From Leptasterias polaris (lineage: Eukaryota > Echinodermata > Asteroidea > Forcipulatida > Asteriidae), in assembly GCA_037783415.1 (NCBI GenBank), contig JAZGTN010000094.1, positions 620,001-684,000 of the forward strand: DNA of 64,000 nucleotides, given 5' to 3'. The notes beneath the pieces were generated by a model, which saw only the letters and a program-made list of their open reading frames with translations, did no database searches and was not told where the DNA came from. The translations under genes were made by a program, and so were the position numbers. Positions within the stretch are counted from its first letter, which is position 1; each line of letters starts with the position of its first letter. This document shows positions 46,532-58,600 of this stretch, one piece after another.

Positions 46532-46681
46532 CTATGTAGGTGCAGCTACTAATCCAGCAGCACCTTGACCAAGCTGTTGTCCTCCCACTGTACTCTCCAG
46601 AGGCTTAAAACCTAGCTCTTCAGTAGGTACACCAAACGTTGTCAACTTAGCCTCGTATGTTCGAAGCAGATCATTATGGGC
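46532..46681 (-). CDS. GAS8: DRC4 exon 11 and stop
   Basis: The exon has 49 codons plus TAG, from [13 protein letters not shown] through [14 protein letters not shown] to GLVAAPT. The C terminus keeps the family's GLVxxPT ending. Confidence 0.95.
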   Translation of the reverse strand, partial: AHNDLLRTYEAKLTTFGVPTEELGFKPLESTVGGQQLGQGAAGLVAAPT

Positions 46682-49600
46682 CTGAAAATACAACAAATTA
46701 ACTGATTATATTTGTTCCCCTTCCCAACAAGTAGATTTAATGGTTTCATTGTATAGAAAAATTTATATAATTCTAAAATTACAAAATATGTAATGTTTGA
46801 GGCGTGTTGTTCTTAATGTCCAGTATAGATGATTTGACTGGCATCTTCAGATGAATTGACAGTTTGGCTGTATGAAACTATGATCTTACGTTTGCATGAA
46901 CTAAACTATAGTTTTAGTAAGATAAAAAAAGAAACGAGGTAACTGACCTTGCAGACACGAGCCAACTCATATTGAAGATCTTTGATAGCACTGTTCTTTG
47001 AATCCAATACATCCTGCAAAGAAATCACCCAAAACAGTTAGTATACTAGATGAAATAGATGAGCATGCAAATACCATGACATGACCTGACACTCACAATG
47101 TAATATCAAAAAAGGTTTCTGTACTTTTTACATCATACAAAAATGAAACTTAGAATAGTAAAACATAAAGACCATTTGACGACGTGTTTCCATATACATG
47201 TGTGTACATGTAACTCTTCATTTTGGCATAGGCACAAATTGAGAGATTTACTTAGATAGACCTACTTGCTGACCTTCCAGTGGGCTATATCACGAGCCAC
47301 TTCACCCATTTGTTTTGACTATTTGTAAAGTTCCCCTGTGTGCAAGCACACTATTGAGGATAGTGATTCTCATCAAACGAGATGGCTTCATTAATAAGCA
47401 AGACGGCTTTACCAAGATAAAGACATACAAGACTACTCAGCCACACTGACTTTATAACATTTATCATGCAAGTACTACGCATTTTGAAAACAGTATTGGT
47501 AAATAACTATTTAGTGCATCAGAATCAAATGATGTAATGTGGAAAAGTGAACCACTGTAGTAAAGGTACCTTGAATAAAAATGAACTTATCTGAGTTCAA
47601 ATACAATCTTGTAGGTTTCACTAAAACAGATACAGACTAGAATGTTTCTATTACTGTATAACATCAGAAAAAACAATCACAATTCATACTTCAACTCCAT
47701 TATTTAAATTAGTTTTACTTTGCAAAGCATTGTCATGTGCCTGGCAGAAAGACGTAACAAAAGTGTGTCCAGCAAAAGGTCACCTCAATTTATGGGTAAA
47801 ATTGTGTTTCAAGATAAACCAATTGTGAAAGTTAGAGCATTTCTCAGCCATTCTATAGTCATTGTAGCAAAGTTAAGTTCTGCATTGGAATGGATAATGA
47901 GTCTTTAGAAACATTCAAGCAACAAACATGTACCCGTTATGCACCATTTTTTTAAGTAGAGACAAAATGTTGTACTTTGCATGCCTGGCAGATGATTGTA
48001 GAGCCCTCCATCCTTCTGCCAGCCACATGAAAAATTGTGCAACCTAGCAAAAAGAGTAAGCGGTAACAACTCACCTCCAACTTTCTTGTAACTACTGTTA
48101 GTGCTGTTGGGTCTAGGTTAGATGCTGACAGTACTTCATTTAATTGAGCTTCTTTCTTCTCTAGAGTATCTGTCAATGCTGTCAGCTTCTTCTCTAGGAG
48201 AAGGTTCTTGAAATTACTCTTCTGTTGGACTTCATGGATGGCCTTGACAAACTTACGGTAAAGATCGTCTCGCTCTGTTTGCATCTAAAGTAGGTAACAG
48301 GAATAGGCATGAGTGCAAAAGGAACTGGTCTAAATATTATAATGTTTCAAGTCCCAAACCAACATTGAGTGAAACAACTTTTATACACCATGAACATAGA
48401 TAAAAAAGGTTTGGTTCCTTCCACATTGAAAACAATAACATATGGCACTTATCTCCATCAGTGCAATGTGTGAGACATGATTCTGGTTTCTGGCAGGATA
48501 ATGTAGGCAATTACACTGTATGTATAAATTGAGTTTTTCTCACCTTCTCAAATCTTTGCTCTAATACCTCATGCTCCCATTCCAAGTCCTTGAACTCTTG
48601 GGTCATGACTTTCAGTCTTGCCTTAGCACTCTGTACGAGAAATGATAAAAAACATTTTAGTAACATATTTTATGCAACAGGTTTATTAAAATCTTGCAAT
48701 TAATTAGCATAAAGAGCATAGATTAATTGTTGTTGGTATTAAGTGGTGTGTCGTGGCCGAGCGGATAAGAACACCGAACACCGAACTCAAGCTCTGGTGT
48801 TTCTGATCAGCAGAGTGTGGGTTCGAATCCCAGTCGTGACACTTGTGTCCTTAAGCAAGACACTTAACCACATGCTTCGTCCTTCGGATGGGACATAAAG
48901 CCGTTGGTCCCGTGTGTTGTGTAATGCACGTAAAAGAACCCAGTGCACTTATCGTAAAGAGAAGGGGTTCGCCCCGGTGTTCCTGGTTTGATTGGAAGCA
49001 TATTGCGCCACAGCACCTTGTAAACCATTACATGGTGCTATAAGAAAAGGGTCTCATACTTCAAAAACGTAGCTCCACATACCTTGCAGGAAAAATACTG
49101 AGCGCTTTGTTTCACCCCTAAGGGTGTGATAAAAAGCGCTATATAAGAACCAAGTATTATTATTATTATTATTATTAAGTGATTCCCAAATTACTACGGC
49201 AGAGGCCCTTGAAGTACAATGCATGGAGAAGAGTTTCTCAGTTCCAGCTCACTGAAACCCTCCTTCCAAACCCTCATCCCCAAACAATCCTCACCCACCA
49301 GAAAACACTTTCCCAAATGACATTTCCGATCAAATTCTGCTTCTAATGAGATAAATCTGTAAAATGAAATATTTGAAGTAAGGCTTGGTACACTTCAGGA
49401 CACAGGACTGTATATAAATCTTGTGTTGAGCATTTCTACAGTCTTCGTAATATTCGCCTGATTCGAAAATATCTCACACCAAAGGCTACTGAGCAGCTCG
49501 TTCACGCTTTTATTACATCTCGATTTGACTGCTACAATTGTCTACTGCTAGGTCTTCCAAACTACCTAATTCAGAAGCTCCAACGGGTCCAGAATGCCGC

Positions 49601-52600
49601 AGCCCGTCTAGTCACAAACACACGGAAATACTCGCACATTACTCCAGTCCTAAGAAGCCTCTACTGGTTGCCAGTTGAACAGCGCCTTGCATGCAAAGTC
49701 CTTCTCATCACCTTCCGTGCATTAAAGTTCTCATCACCTGAATACATCGCTTCTCTAATCAACAAACATAAGTCATCTCGCTCTGGTCTCCGGTCTTCCA
49801 CTGAACTTTCTCTAGTCGTCCCCATGTCAAAACGATCATGGGGTGACCGAGCATTTTCTTCTGCCGCTCCTCGCTTGTGGAACAAACTCCCTAACTCAGT
49901 CAAGACATGTGCAACTATTGATAATTTTAAAAGCAAACTAAAATCCCACCTGATGACACGTCATATTTAATTACTATTTTTCTTGTGAGCGCCTTGAGCA
50001 CCCTTTGGGTGGATATGTTTTTGCGCGTTATAAATGTCTTTATTATTATTATTATTATTATTCTACAAGAAAGGACAGCACATGAGACTAACCGCTGAAG
50101 CAAAACATGCAATGCATATAGCTAACATCATACTAGCAGACAGTTTAGAGGATTGCAATGAAAAGACAACACAAGAGTTTTAAAACCAGTTTATGTAAAA
50201 ACAAAACTCTCTATCACTAGCTTATGTAATGCACAAAACTTGTTAGATTGCTACTATGAGACAAGTCTACAGGTTGTAAATACTGGAGGTCCTGTACTTA
50301 CTGCTAACGATGCTTTATCCTTCTCATAGTTTGCAAGTTGTCTGGTTAGCTCAGCAACCTCGTCTTTAGCTTTCTCAAGAGGTTCCTTCAGACGTTTGTT
50401 CTCTAACTGAATCTCATTCATCTGTTTCTCCATTCGCTCTTCTTTCTTCTTCATCTCCTCAACTTGCTCCTGTAAATAGAAAAAGAACCCAAATAAGTTG
50501 GCTACGATACTGAAGTAGGAATTAAACAAAGTTTCAATTAAATATTTCTTGATGCAGCATTCAGATATATTTTAATCTTAAGGGATTGCACATTATTTTG
50601 GGATGGGTAAGTTTCATTTCATACCATTTCTTTGTGTGTGTGATGCAAATCATATTTAAAGCCTTTGAAATTTCCGATGGAATAAGTTTTTGAGAGGAAC
50701 AAGAAAGCAGACAGTTGAATTTAAATACTTTATTATTATGTTTGTATTTGCCTTGCCAGGACAGATTCCCCCAGCCCCCCAAAAAAGAAAAGAAAAGAAG
50801 ATGATTACTTTTGCAAAGTTTACACCCAATAACTTTCTGTTAATCACCAAAATGTCTTCAAGACAGATAAATAGAAAAACTGCCATCTTGAAATTATCTC
50901 AGAAATTGTTTTATATCAAAATCAAAGTTAGACAAAGGCTTTATTAAATTCATTGGTTTTACACGACTGAAGCTCAGAAATAGACTGAGAAGAGAACTTA
51001 GCATAATTATAGAATCAGGTTTCATGCAAGGCTCATCCGGATATTATTTGTGTTTCTTTTCTTTTTGACAGATAGAGCTATTAAATGGAAAATAGTTGAA
51101 GTTACAAAAAGATGACATACTACAAGCAAAAAACTGAAATGTTTGTGAGTGGACTTTCACAACAATGTGGTGTGTGGTGGTCGAACATTCTACTGCATCA
51201 GACTACAGTTCTGATGGTTGAATCATTTGAGTGAGTGTTCCATTCACAGTCATGACACTTGTGTCCTCTAGCAAGGTACTTCAACCACAAAGTGCTTCTC
51301 TTAACTCAGGTGTATAATAGGATTAACCACATGGAACTAGCTTGGGGTCATACACTCCCCATGGAGTTAAGAAAGTTCAAGGTATGGTCTAAAAGTATGC
51401 CCATCTAGCTACTGAGATATTTGAGCAAGATAAGAACCAATCATTATTGGTATCAGTAAAAAGCCCAACCTGCATTGCAGATCATCATAGTTACAAACAC
51501 CCACCTGTCTTTTTATCATCTACAAAAAGGTGAAATATGAATCTAGATAAATCAATTCCAATTTAAACAGTAAATTACGCTCAAACCAAGTGAATTTCTT
51601 TTCACTGTTTTGCATAAAGAAAATATCCAAAATGTTTAAAGGTTTTGTTTCCATTGGCAAAACTCTAGATAAAGTAAGATTGTATTTGTACTGCCCATTA
51701 TATAGTGCAATCAGTATGAGACTATTTACCTTGAGTGAGTTAATAAGTGCCAGATTGTTGAGTGTGATATCATTGTAGTAGTTCTTAATATCACTGAATG
51801 CTCTCTCATGATTACGCATCAGTGTGTTAATCTGGCTATTCTTGCGCTCCTCAATCTCATGGATTTCAGTTTTTCTTCTCAGCTCAAGTTCCTCTCTTAG
51901 TTGACGCATCTTCTGCTCATACTTGTTTTCAATTTCTGGAAAAAAGCATCAAGGTTAGTACAACTTGAAAGCTAAATAAATATTCTCTGCCAACAACAAG
52001 GAAGAATTTATACTGAGGAAACCCTTGTGTCAGTTTGTCGCCACTTTCACGAAGAGACACTTTAGCCCCTGCAGCCAAACATTCATGTTTGGAGAAAACC
52101 GCATTTGAAGTTAAACTATTTTTAAAATCAGTGTTTCAGACACTCCCATTTAAACTTTGACATTCTATCAAGCATGAAAGAGGAAATCCTAAATCATGAA
52201 AATCTGTTGTTATTTTTATCATAGAAGTTTAATTAATGAGTAATTAACTGTTTAATACAAGTGTATCTTCGAGAAAACTGCACGAATGAGGTCTGTGTGC
52301 AGCGCGTTGTGGACAAACCAATGCATAAACGGAAGTGTCTGTTCAAGAAAACTCAAACTATCTAGGTCATACAAAGTGTTTCTTCGTGAAAACTCAAAAT
52401 GCAAAGTACTCATTTTTGGCACTGTGCCAGTGTTATGTACTTCAATGTAAAAAGAATGGCAAACTAATTTAGTCAAGTAGAATCAAAGACAATTACTTCT
52501 AGATGATTTTTAAATTTTTGTTGTACAAAAATATCACGTAATTAACCAGGAAATGACCGAAAAAAACAAAAGCGGTCAAAGGTCATCGTATATGCTTAAC

Positions 52601-55600
52601 CAGCCGTTGCAAGTGTCAAATTTACGGGATACATGCTGTGCATGTTGCAAGTAGACTGGTGCTCTGTTTATGTAAGTGTTTTACTACGACAAGGCATGAG
52701 GATCCAGTCCACGTTATCCATCTGAAAGTGTGTATAAGCAACGGACACGGAAACCAGTCAATTCGCCCCCAAGCAAAGTCGCCAATTACAAAGTCGCCCC
52801 CTAGCAAAGTCGCCCCCTCACATACAAAATCGTCCCCTCTCAAAGTCGCCCCTCACAAAGGAACGTAACAAATTGGTGTGATTGGACTTCAGGGGAGCGA
52901 AAGCTATCTTGAGGGAACAAAATTAGCTATCTTGAGGGAATGAAAGAGGAATTCTGGGGAACAAAATCTCATTGCGAGAGAACGAAAGCGTATTTCTAGA
53001 GAGCGAAAGCATATTTCGGGTGAATGAAAGTATATTTCGGGCAAAAAATTCAAAGTCGTATTTCGAGGAAATGAAAGCTTTTTTTTAGGGAACGAAATCT
53101 CCTTTCGAGGGAAAGAAAGCGTATTTTAGGGAAGGAAAGCATATTTCGAGCGAACAAAAGTATATTTCTTGCGAACAAAATCACATTTCGAGGAAACGAA
53201 TGCGTATCTTCAGCAAACGAAAGCGTATTTCAGGGGAACTTAATCGTATTTCGGGGAAAAGAAAGCGTGTTCAAGGGAATGAGAACCTATTTTCTAGAAA
53301 TAATCTATTTCGTTACCTGGACAAACACACTGCGTTCACAAAATGAAAAATAATATTTTGTGAGACAAAATTATATTTTCATCGAATAAAATAACATTTT
53401 GAGGAAACGAAATGATTTTGTTGGAATTTTGTGTCGAGGGATGCAATAGAAATTTCGAGTGAGGTATTTTTTTTCCACCTTTTAATTTTTAATTTCTTTT
53501 TCACTTGTCCCTTCAGGGGCTCCGTTTTTTTTGTTTTTTTTGTTTTTTTGGGGGGGGCCTCGTTTTTTGGAATTGGTTGTCACAAATATTGTTTAAACTA
53601 ATTGCACCGTCAATATAAAAGTGGTATTCCTATGTACATGTATTGACATAAATCTTATTTAGTTACCAAGAAATTCGGTACAAATCAGGTCAAGGAACGT
53701 ACACAGAGCATTGAAAAGTTGCGATTTTGAAACAATGGATTCGATCAGCGAGGTGTACCGACTAGCAAACCCGCAATAACAACAACGTAGTTGGTGGTCT
53801 GGCTCCCTACCCCTCCCACATGTTCATGAGCTTCCAGGTACAGCTATCTCTTAGCTAGTGGGTTTTCGTCGCGCTAGCACCGCCGAGATACTCTGCTCGC
53901 CAGCTACACGACTGCCCCTGTGTTGCGTGTAGCTAGTCCCCACGCTGTGCACTGTAAGACACGCTTCCGTTGCTCGGACTCTCTGAAATAAAATCTTACG
54001 TTCGATTTTTGGGGATTATTTACAACTTGTATCCATAATTTGAATACGTATTTTTGTGTGTCAAATACTCATGAATTCTTGTTAAAAAACAGAGTTGAAT
54101 TCGGTGCAGTAATTAATTTTTATACGGCTGGAAGTAAAACTAACTCCGAAGATCACGAGGGTTATCCGAACCAAAAATGTGGTTCGGATAAACCATGTGA
54201 CCTTTTTTTTTTTTTAAATGCTCAATGGTTTCTTTTAGGAACCGTTCTTCTCCATTCCTGGAAGACCTTTGGAGTCATGTTTTAGTCTATTTTGTAGCCA
54301 AAATATCCCAACGAAGCCGGTGTGTCCCTTTAAGTGTTTGTGATAACTCAAAACTTTAATTTTACTGATACTGTCCTTGTGCTTATTAGTTTAAATACGA
54401 ATTAGTTTTACGCTTTATCACTTTAAACTGCCGGAAAAAGTTGATGCAAATGTTAACATCCAAAAGTGTCTTTTTGTGAAAATGGTGACGATTTGGTTAA
54501 ATTAAGTCCTTAGTTTTGACTTGAAATATTTCTGCACAGGTATAAAGATTACAAAGATGGTATAATATTGATAAGTTTAAAAACTGATATGAAAATGAAT
54601 AACAAGTCATATAAACCACAAGGCAAACTGACTGGGTAATTATATATCAATTTTTGGGGTGAACAAAGAAAAATGTCCTAGAGCAGGATATGAACCTGCG
54701 ACATACAGGTTTATGTGCTGGTGTCAATACCTTTGTTTAAAGGCACCGGTCAGTAGAAGTCATACAACTGTAAACTGCCATACTTGACAAAGAAACTTAC
54801 AAAATAGGGCCCCTGCAACACAGGGCTAGATAGCTCAGTTGGTACAGCATGGCATATGAACCCAAAGGCCACAGGTTCAAATCCCGCTCCAGTCAACGTT
54901 CTCTTTGTTCACCCCAAAATTAAAAAGGAATAAAATCACAACTTGAACACGAGTTCTTACCTCTGGCTTCCCTTTCAAACTCTGCCCTCAAGTTAGTAAC
55001 CTTCTCATCACTTTTCTGAAGAGGAATAAATAGAAGCCACAAGAGAAGTTGAGATAAACAAGCAGCTAGTTGAAGGTATCTCAGGTAAAACGACCAACAA
55101 AGCCAACTAACTATTTTGCATTGTTCATTTGCCATAAGTTTGGAAGAAATGTTCTATTATTCTGACCCATATCTAAAATCACTGGAGCTGTATGGGTACA
55201 GAGTAGAGAGGACTTGGGACTTGGCAAGCACAGTGTGATAGATGTTTATTAGGTGTATTTCAGTATTTCAGGTAGTACCTAGAATATACCAAGAAATTGA
55301 TACAGTTTCGTATGGAGTGGTCAGGACAAAGTATGCTTTCTATTGACAGTTGAACATGTTGCATCTTCAGCAGCTTCTGCCCCTATGCTCTGTACAAAAA
55401 AAGATTTTACTGCAGAAAAATATGCTCTTGCTCTCAAGATTTATTTTGAACCGCTTATATAACTGAGAACATAATAGAGGTAAATATGGCTCATATTAAA
55501 CTATTAGGATTAGAAATAAAGCACCGAGTGTAACTTACCATCTTGAGATTCTTAATGATGTCTTCATGAGACAGTTCCTGTTCCTTCAGTGTAACCTTCA

Positions 55601-58600
55601 AACCACGCTTGTCTTTCCTCAAGTCAGTTTCATGACTTCGATGTTCATCTTGGTTCAATTTAAGGGCTACAGAGCTCTCTGCTTTCAGCTCTGATATATT
55701 GTTTTGATGCTCATACAGCAAATGCTTGACTTTCTGCTTGTATACCTACAATAGAAATGTAACCAAACATGTAACCTTATGCATCACTTCAAAGTTTTAC
55801 TGCAACACATGTTTTGGGGGTTTGTTATTTACCAAGGTTTATATGTTTTTTATAGCTTGTGTGATTTGAGGAATTGCATGGTGTATGAGGTATCAATGTA
55901 TGGTTTGATTTTTATAGCTGTAAAGCACCTCGACGTTGGATCAGTGTGAGACATGAATTGATATTTTTACTATTGTTATTTCACAATACCATAGCATGCA
56001 AATGATAGATATTATTTTCCTTTGCACCTGTATTCCGAGTAGCTCCTCAAGTCTAGGTACATCCTGCAGCCTTACATCTCAAGTTTCTTTTGTCAGGATC
56101 CTCAATGTTCTTCGCAAGTGGATATATCCTTACAGTTGTGCTAATATGATAAAGATGTTTCTCTGGTGCCTACAAAATTGAGCCAAGTGAGCCAAAGTGA
56201 TAACCTTCACTTTCACCTGCAAAATCTTAACAAGTTTCCTGGTGAAGTCTTGGAACTGTTGGATCTTTTCATTCTATTTTGAAGCCACCCTCACATCACC
56301 CGGCGCAGCTGTGTCAACAAGTTCTTCTCCATCTTATCCAAGACTACAACATCCTGATGCCTGTTCTACATGATCAGTCTGGTTTTTGAAGCCCCAGAGG
56401 ATCTTGACCTGGTCTATTTCTATAACCTTCTCAGAAACATGGTCGTACCATTTGGCATGCACTTGGACTACATCCTTTTTACACAGGTCCCAGTATATCA
56501 CTACGGCCAACTTGTACTCCGTCTGGGCCATGATACTGCATTCACTGACAATATGAAATACAGCCCTATCTGCTTTGTTACACAATTAGGAAAAAGTGCA
56601 CTTTCTCTACATTTGTTCTTAAAGACTGATTTTGCACCATAGTAATTAGGCCTTTATTTCCCATCTTCAGCTCTACGCTCTTCAACCAATTCAAGACTTT
56701 GAAGCTCACCACTTCTTCTGTACATCCCAGGAACCAGCCATGAAGTGGTCTATTCCTCAATTCTTGTTGTCTGTCCCCTTCCATTTCACTCTTGTACTCC
56801 TTCATCTGCCTTTGTGTACTTTTGCAAAATGTTCAACAAGTTTTCCTTGGTGCTACTGACATTCTATTGCAAGCTCCTTTACTTGATGTTGACAACACTG
56901 TCTGTCCCTATGTACCGGTAATTCCTCAATTGGAGCTATGTCCCGTAGCCTTAGATCTTGATCTTAATCCAAACAATTGTTCAGAATGAAATACTTTTAA
57001 ACTAAAATTTATTAGAAACACAATTATCTCACAAATATGGCACTTTTTGTGGAAATAAATCTATAGATGGGATATAGGCCTATGATGTTTTTTATTGTCA
57101 AGCTATGATGCAAATCACGCAATGCGCCCATCCCAACCAATAGAGGTGAACATTCACGAGAGGTGAAAGAGTTAAACTGCTTAAAAGTGCGCACCATAAG
57201 ATTTGGTAACAGTGATATACCCAGGCTGGGTATACCATTACCAAGAGGTACATGTACTACTCTTTCGTTTAAAAAGTCCAATGATTGGTTCATGTGCAAG
57301 TGTCATAAACGAAAGTAGTAGTGATAAAACATCTTAGTGCAGACACCAAAATTGTTCCTTTATTCCTTATTTATCTAGATTCATTAAATGCATGATTCTA
57401 AGTACCTTTATTTCCACTTGATGTCTTTCCTCAGAGTCTTCCATTTCTCTGTCTTTATTACGAAGCTCTGCTCTAGATTCTTCCAGTTGTCTTTTAGTAA
57501 TCTCCCAGAAGGTGTTGACTTTATCCCTCTCAAGCTGGAAGTAATTTCTTTCTTCTCTCTCTCTGTCTAATTCCTCCCTCAGTCGACCAATGTGTTCCTC
57601 TAGCTGTAAATATTTCATCAAATACAGTCACCACTCACCAACACATTGACTTCATTACTAATAATACTGGGTTCTTATAAAGCGCTTTATAACACCCCTA
57701 AAGCGCTCAGTATTTGTTTTCCTGCAAGGTATGTGGAGCTACATTTTGAAGTGTAAGACCTATTCCTTTAAAGCACCATGTAATGGTTTACAAGGTGCTG
57801 TGGCGCAATGTGCAGCCGATCAGACCAGGAACACCGGGGCAAACCCCTTTTCTTTTCTGCACTGTGTTCTTTTTTGTGCATTACACAACGCAAGGGACCT
57901 ACGGCTTTACGTCCCATCCGAAGGACGCAGCAATAACAGTTAAGTGTCTTGCTTAAAGGGCCTATGCAATACTTATTTTTCACAATTTAGAAATTTATTT
58001 TTTGTAGTTTATTTTTACTTTCTGTATACAATTTAAAAAATAAAAAATTTGTGTGAGTAGTGTAAAATGTTTAAAATTTGCAATAATTATTTTTATTAAT
58101 TAAATTCCTTATTTTTTACACCGCGCGGGGGCGCTGTTCGTGACGTAGACTGCGGAGAGTTCAAAAGCAAGTCAGAATGGTCTGGTACCAAGAATATGTT
58201 GCGGGTACCATGCTAATGTGGCAGCTGATGCGCTACGTGTACATGCACACACGGATCGCGGAAATTCCTACAGTACACACAACGCATTGTACATTAACAA
58301 TCACTACGACGGACGTGATATAAAAAGACGAACATGGCCGAATCTTCATCATTTTCAGCAGTAGGTGAAGAATTTTCGGGGACTAATTCTTCGGATTTAA
58401 GTAGTGAGGCTGACAGTGATTATGAAAGAAATGAGGAGCTAGGGGTTCGGCCATACATGTACGAGCCAGAGAGAGGCGACGACGATGTCTCAAAATGCAC
58501 GGAACAGATGACCGAGTGCTCGGTTGGCCCTGACCACTTTGCCCGAGTCAGCTTGACTTTCGCCGTCCAAATTCTTCGAAATTTTGGGTCAGAGGGAAAA

